Of a DNA stretch of 64,000 nt, positions 25,273 to 33,200 are shown piece by piece (the first letter of the stretch is position 1; each line of letters begins with the position of its first letter). The stretch comes from Chthoniobacterales bacterium (GTDB taxonomy: Bacteria; Verrucomicrobiota; Verrucomicrobiia; Chthoniobacterales; UBA10450): the NCBI GenBank assembly GCA_035274845.1, contig DATENU010000020.1:298832-362831 (forward strand), written 5' to 3'. The notes beneath the pieces are model-generated. The model was not told where the DNA came from, ran no database searches, and worked only from the letters and a program-made list of their open reading frames with translations. Both the position numbers and the translations under genes were made by a program.

Positions 25273-26127
25273 TTACGCCGCGACGCGACGCTTTTGCTTG
25301 ACCAGCGTTGCGGTAGATCGGCTGCTCGAGCGGGCCCCGTTTCGTTTCGGTTTGACCGCCTGATTCCGATTCAAGCTTTCCTGAAGCACCTTTACCAGGT
25401 CGACCACGTTCGTCGCGCGGACGGCAGGCGCCGGTTTGCCAGTGACCTCTTTGTGCTGCGCTTTCTGTTCGATCAGCTCCATCACGGCGGTGCGATATTC
25501 GTCGCGGTATTTTTCCGGCTCCCACGCGACCGACATGCTCTCGACGAGCGATTGCGCCATCTTCAATTCCTTGTCGGTAATCGCCGTGACGCTGCCGTTC
25601 TTCAATTCCTCCGGGCTCAAAATCTCAGACGCGAAGTGCATCAGGTCGAGGACGAGGAACAATCCGTCCGGCTTTACCGAGGCAAGGTACTCGCGGTTGC
25701 TGATGACCACTTTGGCAATGCCGATCTTGCCCGTCCCGCTGAGAGCCTTGTGCAAAAGGGCGTAGGCTTTTTCGCCGCCTTTCTGCGGTTCCAGAAAGTA
25801 AGGCTTATAGAAAAATTTCGGATCGACCTGGGCGAGATCGACGAAATCGGTGATGTCGATCGAATGAGTGGACTCGATCCGGACTTTGGCGAAATCGTCT
25901 TCTTTCATCACCACATACTGGCCCCGCTCATATTCGAAGCCTTTGACGATCTGGTCCGCGCTCACTTCCTTGGAGTCGACTTCCGCCACTTTTTTGTATT
26001 TGATTGGGCTGAGATCGGTGGCCCGAAGCTGGCGGAAGCTGAGCTTCTCTTCGCGGGTGGCCGGGTAAACGGCAATCGGGATATAAACCAGTCCGAAACT
26101 GATACTGCCTTTCCAAATGGCGCGCAT
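25273..26127 (-). CDS. ku: Non-homologous end-joining protein Ku
   Basis: A 284-residue bacterial Ku homodimer subunit: MRAIWKGSISFGLVYIPIAVY at the start, the beta-barrel core with SPIKYKKVAEVDSKEV and ESTHSIDITDFVDLAQVDPKFFYKPYFL, and the helical arm region. A C-terminal lysine/arginine-rich tail (NQAVKPKRNGARSSSR, VKQKRRVAA) is typical of long bacterial Ku and helps DNA binding and threading. It binds double-strand breaks and recruits LigD. No ligD is in the window, so the partner must lie elsewhere or the system differs. It diverges from the protease gene across about 128 bases. Confidence 0.96.
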   Translation of the reverse strand: MRAIWKGSISFGLVYIPIAVYPATREEKLSFRQLRATDLSPIKYKKVAEVDSKEVSADQIVKGFEYERGQYVVMKEDDFAKVRIESTHSIDITDFVDLAQVDPKFFYKPYFLEPQKGGEKAYALLHKALSGTGKIGIAKVVISNREYLASVKPDGLFLVLDLMHFASEILSPEELKNGSVTAITDKELKMAQSLVESMSVAWEPEKYRDEYRTAVMELIEQKAQHKEVTGKPAPAVRATNVVDLVKVLQESLNRNQAVKPKRNGARSSSRSTATLVKQKRRVAA

Positions 26128-26255
26128 AGTGGTGGGAGGTTATTCACAACCCCCGGTTAATGTCAATCAAAGCAGGGTTTTGGCCATGTCTGAGAATTTT
26201 CGCAATACCCGTTTTTATGCTTGCCACATCTGTCGTTATTCGATATATCCGTCCC

Positions 26256-27362
26256 ATGTTAAAACCTCGCCAGTTCCTTCGTGCTCTTGCAGCACTTACG
26301 GCCGGAGCCCTCTCCGGACTTGTTTCCCTCAGCAGCTTCGCGGCTCCCGCCGCCGGAGTGCTCGATGAGACCCACGCCAACGTCATGGCCGTCAAGGCCG
26401 TGCAGAATGAAGTAACCACCGACTGGATGCGCCAGAAGGAAGTCCTCGGGACTGCCATCGGGCTCGATGATTCCGGCAGGACCTCCCTGCTGGTTTACGT
26501 CGATCAGGACGCACCCAAGGCCGGTGAAGTGGTTCAGAATCTGCCGCGTGAGCTGCGCGGAGTAAGAGTGCAGGTGCAGTTGACCGATAAGTTCCGGTCC
26601 ATGGTTGGTTCGGCCGCCAGCGTCACCGCGGTCAGCCATAAAGCGAAGCAAACGCCTCCCATTCAGCTCGGCACTTCCGGTGGATGGCGTTACGATTTGG
26701 CCAACGGTTTCTGCTGCGGCGGCACGCTCGGCTCGTTGGTTTCAATCGGCGGCGTCCAACACATCCTCAGTAATTATCATGTGTTCGAGGCGGATATCGT
26801 TCCCGGCGGCAACGGCAGGATAGCCCTCACCGGCGACCCGATAGTCCAGCCGGGTCTTATCGATATTAATTGCAACGCGGCCAGCGGCCAGGATGTGGCC
26901 ACGTTGGTCAAGCGAAGCTCCCTTCCCGCCAGCAATGTCGATTGCTCTGTCGGCGCGGTCATTCCCGGAATGGTGCGCAGTGATGGCGCCATCCTCGAGA
27001 TCGGAACGATCTCAAATCAGACTGTCGGGGCGTCGATTGGCCAGGCCGTGAAAAAGAGTGGGCGCACCACCGGGCTCACCCGTAGCTCCATTTCCGGTTT
27101 GAACGCGACCATCAGCGTTCAATACGAGAACGAGTGCGCTGGCGGAACCGCCTTCACCAAGACGTTCACCGGTCAGATCGTCGTCCGAAACAACGGCAGC
27201 CGTTTCCTGAACAGCGGCGATTCCGGATCGCTCATGGTGGAAGATGTGGCCACGCATGCGCGCGCGGTCGGCCTCCTCTTTGCCGGCAGCAGCTCGACGG
27301 CGATCGCGAACCCGATCGGACAGGTGCTGAGCTTCCTCGGCGCGACCATGGTCGGAAACTAA
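26256..27362 (+). CDS. Secreted trypsin-like serine protease
   Basis: A 368-residue exported protein. ATG 26256 gives a signal peptide (LRALAALTAGALSGLVSLSSFA). An N-terminal domain of about 90 residues follows, ending GVRVQVQLTDKF. The protease domain shows a chymotrypsin-type triad: His in ILSNYHVF, Asp in NVDCSVGAVI, and Ser in NSGDSGSLMV. Pairs of cysteines (FCCGG, INCNAA, NVDCS, ENECAG) may form disulfides. The N-terminal domain resembles the small lipoprotein encoded 87 bases downstream, so it may be a pro-domain. A strong terminator follows the gene. Confidence 0.85.
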   Translation: MLKPRQFLRALAALTAGALSGLVSLSSFAAPAAGVLDETHANVMAVKAVQNEVTTDWMRQKEVLGTAIGLDDSGRTSLLVYVDQDAPKAGEVVQNLPRELRGVRVQVQLTDKFRSMVGSAASVTAVSHKAKQTPPIQLGTSGGWRYDLANGFCCGGTLGSLVSIGGVQHILSNYHVFEADIVPGGNGRIALTGDPIVQPGLIDINCNAASGQDVATLVKRSSLPASNVDCSVGAVIPGMVRSDGAILEIGTISNQTVGASIGQAVKKSGRTTGLTRSSISGLNATISVQYENECAGGTAFTKTFTGQIVVRNNGSRFLNSGDSGSLMVEDVATHARAVGLLFAGSSSTAIANPIGQVLSFLGATMVGN

Positions 27363-27384
27363 AACCTCAACCAACGAATCTTCG

Positions 27385-27417
27385 AAACACCCGTTCGCTT
27401 TTTGCGAACGGGTGTTT
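27385..27417 (+). terminator. Rho-independent terminator
   Basis: A perfect 14-bp inverted repeat (AAACACCCGTTCGC, loop TTTTT, then GCGAACGGGTGTTT) lies 22 bases after the protease stop and is followed by TGCTTTC. The right arm itself ends in T residues. It should end the protease transcript and separate it from the lipoprotein gene. Confidence 0.8.
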
Positions 27418-27448
27418 TGCTTTCTGGCAGGAAAGGCGATCATTCCTG

Positions 27449-27784
27449 ATGGCCGGAAATCGATCGCGCTGGCTGAGCTTCCTTTCCTGTCTGGTCGCTC
27501 TCGCCTTCGCGGCCGGTTGCCAGAAAAATATGGCGCAAAACAATTCACCCGAGGCGAAGCGCGACATCAACGCGGTCTTGCATGATCACGACAAACAGTT
27601 GCTCGCGATCCCGGGTGTGGTCGGCGTGTATGTCGCTCTTTTGGAGGACGGCAAGACACCCTGCTTGAAAGTCATGCTCGCGCGGACCTCGGCGGAAACG
27701 GAACGGGCATTGCCCAAAACGCTCGAAGGTTATCCGGTTGTCGCTGAAGTGACGGGCGAAATCCGGCCGCTGGGAACCCCGTAA
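27449..27784 (+). CDS. Lipoprotein resembling the protease N-terminal domain
   Basis: A 111-residue protein from ATG 27449 with a lipoprotein signal (LSFLSCLVALAFAAGC; lipobox AAGC). The mature domain reads INAVLHDHDKQLLAIPGVVGVYVALLEDGKTPCLKVMLAR and ends LPKTLEGYPVVAEVTGEIRPL. The layout of helix, G.G.(Y/A)(V/I)(A/G)L, LP..L.G..V.V..T matches the N-terminal domain of the preceding secreted protease (LGTAIGLDDSGRTSLLVYV ... LPRELRGVRVQVQLTD). It may be a stand-alone copy of that domain, possibly an inhibitor or chaperone, which is inference. The next gene begins five bases after it. Confidence 0.7.
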   Translation: MAGNRSRWLSFLSCLVALAFAAGCQKNMAQNNSPEAKRDINAVLHDHDKQLLAIPGVVGVYVALLEDGKTPCLKVMLARTSAETERALPKTLEGYPVVAEVTGEIRPLGTP

Positions 27785-27789
27785 CCTTT

Positions 27790-28437
27790 GTGGCCTCGAT
27801 CGTTGTCACCGGGGGGACGGGTTACATCGGGAGCCGGCTCATTCCGTTGCTGGCCGGTCGCGGGCACGAAGTGAGGGCGGTGGTTCGCCCGGGTTCAAAA
27901 AAGCAATTGCCTGGTGCGACTTCGATCGTGGCCGATCCGCTCGAAGAAGGTTCTTACACGGAGGCGATCAAAGGCTGCGATACCTTCGTCCATCTTATTG
28001 GAGTGCCGCATCCGAGTCCGGCCAAGGCTGCGCAATTTCGCGCGATTGACCTGCCTTCCGCGAAGGTCGCGCTGAATGCGGCGCGTGACGCCGGAGTCAG
28101 GCACTTTATTTATCTAAGCGTCGCGCACCCGGCGCCGATGATGGAGGCATTCATTGCCGTGCGCAGCGAAGGCGAAGCGATGATTCGCGCAAGCGGAATC
28201 AACGCCACTTTTGTTCGGCCCTGGTATGTCCTGGGACCCGGGCATCGCTGGGCCTATGCACTCGTGCCGTTTTACTGGATCGCGGAACGCTTGCCGGCAA
28301 CACGCGACGCAGCGCAGCGGCTCGGACTCATCACCATTTCCCAGATGCTCGAGGCCCTCGTCTGGGCAGTCGAGAATCCTCCCGAAGGCGTCCGGATTCT
28401 CGATGTGCCGAAGATCCGCGAGATGTCGCGCCGGTAG
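27790..28437 (+). CDS. NAD(P)-binding SDR/NmrA-type protein
   Basis: A 215-residue Rossmann-fold protein of the atypical SDR group, starting at GTG 27790. The nucleotide-binding loop is VTGGTGYIGSRLIPLLAGRGHEVRAVVRPG. Later marks are CDTFVHLIGVPHPSP and ARDAGVRHFIYLSVAHPAPMMEAF, in which the usual active-site Tyr-Lys is not conserved, as in NmrA or NDUFA9-like members. It could be a redox sensor or a reductase; substrate unknown. It is shorter than typical SDRs of about 290 residues at the C-terminal side. It forms a probable pair with the lipoprotein gene upstream. Confidence 0.85.
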   Translation: MASIVVTGGTGYIGSRLIPLLAGRGHEVRAVVRPGSKKQLPGATSIVADPLEEGSYTEAIKGCDTFVHLIGVPHPSPAKAAQFRAIDLPSAKVALNAARDAGVRHFIYLSVAHPAPMMEAFIAVRSEGEAMIRASGINATFVRPWYVLGPGHRWAYALVPFYWIAERLPATRDAAQRLGLITISQMLEALVWAVENPPEGVRILDVPKIREMSRR

Positions 28438-29011
28438 TAAAACAAGGAGGGGCGCTTTCCAAACCGCCCTCTTCCGCGACGGTTGAAAACCGTCGCTTCT
28501 TGATCCCGGGGATCGGGTGAGGCATGCGCTCGGCCGGGATCACCGATCCCGGCTGCAAGTACTCTAACTTCGACATTCGGGTTTCGTCATTGTTTCGACA
28601 TTCATCATTTCCCCGCTTCCGTCGCCCTTTCCGGGCTCGGGTCTCTTGGAATGGTTTACGCGGAGTTCCGCTGACGCTTCACTCCGGGCTTTACTGCGCC
28701 GCACCTTCGGTGCTTCAGCTCATCGCCAGTCCCGTCCCACGCTTCCGCACGAGCGCGCAGTAGCGAAATTCGCCGCCGCTCGCTTACGATTTCATAGGTA
28801 ACGAAACCAGTGCCGGAGGCACGATGGAATCAAGCCCGGAGCGCAGCGCAGCAAAGCTCCGGGTTTGCCAGCGTGCACGATATCAAACCCCGGCAGGGGT
28901 GACGGAAGCACGCGATGCAGCAACTGACGAACAACTTAAAAGCATGGTCCGGCTCTAACTTCGACATTCGTCATTCGTGCTTCGTCATTTGAGATCGCCT
29001 TCTTCGCCAGC
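28438..29011. repeat. 574-base gene-free stretch with several repeat types
   Basis: No gene can be supported here. 28443-28473 is a CAAGGAG-type hairpin followed by a second small hairpin (ACGGTTGAAAACCGT). About 28533-28552 holds GGGATCACCGATCCCGG, also seen near 7034. CTAACTTCGACATTCG occurs at about 28565 and again at about 28957, each followed by ATTCGT/TTCGTCATT tandem-like sequence. About 28830-28905 carries CCCGGAGCGCAGCG...CTCCGGG and ACCCCGGCAGGGGTGACGG, which recur in slightly different form near 50770-50835. Confidence 0.55.
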
Positions 29012-30607
29012 TCAGAGCGTCTTCAAATATTCTATCAGCTCCCGCTTTTGCTCGCTGGAAAGCTTGGTGCCGTAGTCGTGGCCGGAATTGGAATTTCCCG
29101 GAGTGGTCGTGTCGAACACATAAACGCCGCCGTCGGCGTAACCCATCTGGGTTGCGTCATAATCCTGTGAGCCGCGATGAAAATTTTTCGCCCGCTGCGC
29201 CGGCGCGGTGAGCAATTCCTGCATTGTCCGAACGGAACCATTGTGCAGATAAGGCGACCGGGCCCAGACGCCGCCCAGGCTCGCCGCCCAATATTTTCCG
29301 GTGCTGCGGACTCCAAATTCTTTCGGCGGTTCGTAACCGACCGCTTCCAGCTCGGCCAGGAACTTGTTGAACCCTTCCGCCTGTTTCTCGGTAAACATTT
29401 CCGCGCGGCGAGGATCGGTCCCGACATCGGCGATCGAATACAAACGCTTGTCGCTCTCCGGGCCGCCGTGACAGGAGGCGCATGATTTTTCAAAGTGAAC
29501 CGCGCCTTGCTTCGCCGCCGCGCGGTCAATCGCGAAGGGAAACTTCGGTGGACGAATACTTTCGGAGAGATCGGTTTGCCGTTTCACCATCGCAAAATCC
29601 AGGTCGCCGTGTTTCCCATGCAGCGGTGCCCCAAGACCGAGCGAGGCCAGCAGATTTCTGGCTATAGGAGACTTGGTGTTGCCATCCCAATGGACCCAGG
29701 TCCGTTTGTCCACATCCCAAACGAGACCGAATTTTATCGGCGCGTACGGTTGCGGCTTGTTCAAGAGACTGGCCGAGAGAAGGCCGAAAGCATCATTGCG
29801 TCCCGGACCGGAAGCCGGCGGCACCTTGTCCGGCGGTTGATCCGGAACGTGCAGGGCCGCGCGCATGTTGTGAAAAAGCTTGAGCATTGAATGCGCGAGC
29901 TGTGGAAGGCCGGAGGCGTCTTTGGCCAGTTCCAAATCGGCGGGCGCGATCTCGTGTAGCTCACCCGCGGCGACCTCCTTCGAGCCGAACGGGTCCGCCG
30001 CCATCCGCTCGGTGATGCCGGCTTGCTGCGCTTCCCAGGCCCGGTCCAGCACCGTTCCCTCCTTCGATGGCGCGTTGTCGGGCCCGGCGAAATACGCATT
30101 CAAGAACAACTTCATGTTGCCCGGCTCGGAGGTCTTGAAGGTCGAGATCAAGATCGAACCGAAAAACGCTTCGACGTCGAAATGGCTCGTTGCGCCCAGG
30201 ATCCGCATCGGCTCCCTGGCGCCGCTGGAATTGATCTGGGCCACGTGACACGACGCGCAGTTGATTCCGACAGCCGACAAACCGCCGAGATGTTTAACAT
30301 CGGATTTCCGGCTGATGCCGATCGGCCAACCGAAAGCCGGGTCCGGGATCAAACCGAGATAGGCGAGGTCGGAGGCCGGAAAAAGGTCGGGATAAATCTT
30401 GATGAAAGCGCGCAGCACCCGCTCGGGGACAACCTCGGTGCTCATCGATCCGTGCAGAAAGAAATTGAGATCGTCCGCCGACCACTTGGGGACCTGGGCC
30501 AGATCAAATTTCGGTTTTGCCGGTTGTTCAGGGGCGGCCTGCATTGCGGAGGCGATGATGAGGCTCACAATCGCCGCCGCGCTTCGCCGAAAACATGGAG
30601 GTTTCAT
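29012..30607 (-). CDS. Exported di-heme cytochrome c
   Basis: A 531-residue protein with a signal peptide (AAAIVSLIIASAMQAAPEQ) and two CxxCH heme sites, INCASCHVAQ near residue 118 and KSCASCHGGP near 375. Between and after them lie regions typical of large di-heme cytochrome c proteins related to the RoxA/BCCP peroxidase group: KRTWVHWDGNTKSPIARNLLASLGLG, and YWAASLGGVWARSPYLHNGSVRTMQELL, a segment found near the second heme in peroxidase-like proteins. It is probably periplasmic and involved in electron transfer or peroxide/aromatic oxidation; no maturation gene is nearby. It stands alone on this strand. Confidence 0.88.
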   Translation of the reverse strand: MKPPCFRRSAAAIVSLIIASAMQAAPEQPAKPKFDLAQVPKWSADDLNFFLHGSMSTEVVPERVLRAFIKIYPDLFPASDLAYLGLIPDPAFGWPIGISRKSDVKHLGGLSAVGINCASCHVAQINSSGAREPMRILGATSHFDVEAFFGSILISTFKTSEPGNMKLFLNAYFAGPDNAPSKEGTVLDRAWEAQQAGITERMAADPFGSKEVAAGELHEIAPADLELAKDASGLPQLAHSMLKLFHNMRAALHVPDQPPDKVPPASGPGRNDAFGLLSASLLNKPQPYAPIKFGLVWDVDKRTWVHWDGNTKSPIARNLLASLGLGAPLHGKHGDLDFAMVKRQTDLSESIRPPKFPFAIDRAAAKQGAVHFEKSCASCHGGPESDKRLYSIADVGTDPRRAEMFTEKQAEGFNKFLAELEAVGYEPPKEFGVRSTGKYWAASLGGVWARSPYLHNGSVRTMQELLTAPAQRAKNFHRGSQDYDATQMGYADGGVYVFDTTTPGNSNSGHDYGTKLSSEQKRELIEYLKTL

Positions 30608-30708
30608 CGGCTGCCGAGCCTATGAATTACGTTCCGGGATGTAAAGCGGCCGATTGCATTCACCTTCCCATCCCTAATTCAGCGCCATCTGATCGGACCG
30701 CCGCCTGA

Positions 30709-30954
30709 TCACAGCACTTCGCCGCCCTCCGCGATCTGCCCCGGCCGGAGAAACGTCTTAATTAGGTCGCCCTCACCGCACACTATCAACCCTGGAAAAC
30801 GTTTGAACCATTTGCCGTGTGGAACTTCGGGGTTCATTTCGAGCCAATCCGAAAGCAGACCAATCTGTTCTTCGGAGATCTCACGCTCGCGGATACGATC
30901 GAAAAGGTGCCGGAGGAGGGGGGCCGGAATCCCTTCCCGGCGAATCTTAGGCAT
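30709..30954 (-). CDS. Small protein of an overlapping two-gene module (possible toxin)
   Basis: An 81-residue basic/helical protein: MPKIRREGIPAPLLRHLFDRIREREISEEQI then a C-terminal GKWFKRFPGLIVCGEGDLIKTFLRPGQ. No firm family. Its ATG lies eight bases before the end of the upstream small gene (GATGCCTAAG), so the two are translationally coupled. The size, order and overlap resemble toxin-antitoxin or similar two-gene addiction modules, but no known toxin motif was identified. It could equally be a plain regulatory pair. Confidence 0.6.
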   Translation of the reverse strand: MPKIRREGIPAPLLRHLFDRIREREISEEQIGLLSDWLEMNPEVPHGKWFKRFPGLIVCGEGDLIKTFLRPGQIAEGGEVL

Positions 30955-31168
30955 CGGGCTTGCCGCCGTAGAATCCGCGGATCATCTGCTCACGAATCTC
31001 GAGGGCTTCCGTGGAATCGGTGGCCGCGACCATTTTTTTCGCAAGCGCTACCAGCTCTTTCCCACTCAACATTCGCTCGGCATCGAGGCGGTAGGCAAAT
31101 TGGATGACCTCGGCTTGTTCGGTCGGTGTCAGATGCTGAATTTCCTCGATGATTTGGGCAGCACTCAC
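30947..31168 (-). CDS. Small helical protein, upstream partner (possible antitoxin)
   Basis: A 73-residue protein from GTG 31168; a TTG at 31258 would add 30 residues. The start SAAQIIEEIQHLTPTEQAEVIQFAYRLDAERMLSGKELVAL is typical of short antitoxin-like or helical regulatory proteins with a conserved LTP.EQAEV helix. The tail LEIREQMIRGFYGGKPDA ends inside the start of the next gene. I infer an antitoxin-like role only from gene order, size and overlap. Confidence 0.6.
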   Translation of the reverse strand: MSAAQIIEEIQHLTPTEQAEVIQFAYRLDAERMLSGKELVALAKKMVAATDSTEALEIREQMIRGFYGGKPDA

Positions 31169-31287
31169 GCGGTCAAGATAAGCGCGAACTCTTCGGAAAC
31201 TCAACCCCGAACCCTCGCTGCGATGTATGAAATCGAGAGCAAGTGCTTCCGCGCTCAATTACGGTATCGATCGCACTAGGGATTCAA

Positions 31288-31794
31288 TCAGTTGCTCATG
31301 ATGGAGGAAAGGAAATTTGGATCGCATAACCGTCGAACAAATGTCGCGGTGAGTCCCATATTGAACAACGTAAAGACGAGCATGGTTACGATCATGTAGG
31401 AGGTGCTTGAAAAGCCGGCAAGCCTTGAATAAAAGGCGGCACCGTCCCTGTGCGACAAGCGTCCCAGTTTGGTAAACTGATTAAATGATCGCAGATGTGG
31501 GAAATACTCACTCAAGAGCGCTCGGGCATTCATTTCGGTTACCAATTGATAGGAGCGGAAACGAATTAGTTGATAGGTAAACCCAAAGAAAACCATCGTC
31601 AGCATAGCGGCCACCACTATTGGTTGCCAACCGCTTCGTGGGCTACCTAGCAGGAACTGGAGCCCAGCAGCTTCGAATGTGAAGGCGGTGGCGGGGAAAG
31701 ACCAGAACTTGGCGTCGTAGTATCTACACGTTTCGCAAAGCTCCTTATACTGCTCCAACGCGTTAGAGCGCTTATGTTCCAAGTCGTCGGTCAT
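31288..31794 (-). CDS. Small integral membrane protein, unknown function
   Basis: A 168-residue protein. A polar N-terminal helix (LEHKRSNALEQYKELCETCRYYDAKFWSF) is followed by hydrophobic segments at about 31-50, 57-79 and 134-153. The C-terminus is RRLCDPNFLSSIMSN. It is less GC-rich than most neighbours, and so is the region up to 33 kb, which may mean recent arrival. The arrangement of a short helix then two membrane helices recalls small membrane effectors such as SLATT proteins of defence systems, but no diagnostic motif allows that call. Confidence 0.6.
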   Translation of the reverse strand: MTDDLEHKRSNALEQYKELCETCRYYDAKFWSFPATAFTFEAAGLQFLLGSPRSGWQPIVVAAMLTMVFFGFTYQLIRFRSYQLVTEMNARALLSEYFPHLRSFNQFTKLGRLSHRDGAAFYSRLAGFSSTSYMIVTMLVFTLFNMGLTATFVRRLCDPNFLSSIMSN

Positions 31795-32103
31795 ACTAGG
31801 TGAACTCCGTGTGGTACCGGCTCTGGGAGCAGTCTGACGGAAGTGGAATGAGGTCTGGGTCAGAGCGCAGTATCGACATTCGTTTTGGGAAGGGATATTC
31901 CATTCGGAAATGTCACGACTCGGAATCCTAAACCACCACTCTCATCCCGAAGAGTAATCGCGGGTGGGTCTGAGTGCCCGTTTCGCAGGGCCACAGAGTC
32001 GGGCGTTTTCTTGCAAAAAGCTCGGGGTGAGGGTGCTTCGATGATATACGTGAATCACGTTCATCGCTGCGAATTGGGCTAACCTTACTGCCGTTGCGCG
32101 TGC
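31795..32103. other. 309-base stretch without a gene
   Basis: I see no supported gene on either strand: the reading frames here are short and unlike protein. The base composition is lower in GC than most of the window. It contains scattered short direct repeats, such as two CTCTCATCCCG/CTCATCCCG-like blocks and GGGTGAGGGTGC, but no clear hairpin, att site or terminator. Confidence 0.4.
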
Positions 32104-33033
32104 TCACTTCAGATTCAAGGTTGCCGTGAGCGCTCGATTGTAAGACTTCAACGTCTGGCGGTCCTCGATAATAGTGAGCGTGGCGAAGAAACGAACCTCA
32201 GTCGCGCCGCGGATCGATAATCTTCCTCGGACGAACGTGAAAGTAGCCGGGGACGGCACACTCGGTTGGAGCTCGAGAAATTGGTTAACCCTCGGCGAAT
32301 CCGCCCGCAGATTTTCAGATTGACGTTTGAAGCCACCGGTAGCCTTCAAATCATAGTTATTCTTGACGTTGTCTGACGCTTGAATGCCGCCTTCGCTTCT
32401 TCGCGAGGCGGGGATTATCCACAGCGTCCGTTGGCTCCTATTCACAAAGTTCACTGATACTTCGAGCTCCTGTGCGCCCAGCCGCGCCCATTCAGGCGTC
32501 GCAACTACATCGCCCCAGTCGAAGCTGCGCCGGGTTACGTCTTGGGGCGCAGGAGTCGCTTCAGCTTCCGACGATGTTGCACTCTGTTCGCGGCTGAATG
32601 TTGATATTGCCTTGTCCGTTTTATTTCTTTCTCCTCCGACTCCTTCCGTGGTTTTTTTGTCACGTTCTGCTCGCGGCTCGGCGGCAGTTTTGGCCTCACG
32701 TGCGATTGCGATCTGTCGCTCGAGATCGCTAAGGCGCTTCTCTGAATCGGTTTGTTTGGCAATTGCGACCGCTACACGGCTCTCTGCCTCTTCTCGCGCC
32801 ATTTTCTCCTTCGTCGCTTCCTTTTCTGCGTCACGTGATTGGGATTGGGCGTCACGTCGCGCTTGGGATTCCGTTTCAAGCATTCCATGAAGTCGCTGAC
32901 AATCAGGGTCTGTTTTCTCGCGAACAGTGAGTGTCGTATACGCACTAATCCCGGCAACGGCGAGCGTGACCGCAGCCCAAACGACGAGCGATTTGCGGGT
33001 TGAGTGGGGAGGGACTTGTTCCACCGGAGGCAT
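32104..33033 (-). CDS. Membrane protein with coiled coil and C-terminal soluble domain
   Basis: A 309-residue protein from ATG 33033. A membrane helix lies at about 16-35 (SLVVWAAVTLAVAGISAY). A long charged coiled coil (about 50-125, RRDAQSQSRDAEKEATKEKMAREEAESRVAVAIAKQ) follows, then a Ser/Thr/Lys-rich linker and a C-terminal domain of about 130 residues (FDWGDVVATPEWARLGAQELEVSVNFVNRSQRTLWIIPASRR). That domain looks like a beta-rich periplasmic or cytosolic module. No family is recognised. The gene is transcribed away from the ynb-like operon, whose first gene starts 168 bases to the right. Confidence 0.6.
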   Translation of the reverse strand: MPPVEQVPPHSTRKSLVVWAAVTLAVAGISAYTTLTVREKTDPDCQRLHGMLETESQARRDAQSQSRDAEKEATKEKMAREEAESRVAVAIAKQTDSEKRLSDLERQIAIAREAKTAAEPRAERDKKTTEGVGGERNKTDKAISTFSREQSATSSEAEATPAPQDVTRRSFDWGDVVATPEWARLGAQELEVSVNFVNRSQRTLWIIPASRRSEGGIQASDNVKNNYDLKATGGFKRQSENLRADSPRVNQFLELQPSVPSPATFTFVRGRLSIRGATEVRFFATLTIIEDRQTLKSYNRALTATLNLK

Positions 33034-33200
33034 AATTGAAGGGTTTAACTGATTCGGGCCGACTTGCAATAATGTGTTGCTACACTAATCCCGCGGGCCG
33101 CGGCTACACCGTGCGGCCGTATTTGCCTCGAATTGTAAAGCCGCCGATTGACCGTGCGCCGGAGAAACCGTAGAACCAAAACCAGATCGCACGATTTCGC

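Noticed and set aside
28438..29011. CRISPR or phage-like array in the repeat-rich gap
   Set aside because: The repeats are few, of different types, and not evenly spaced; there are no cas genes.
31795..32103. Small genes in the 309-base gap
   Set aside because: The only frames are short, lack plausible starts and do not look like protein.
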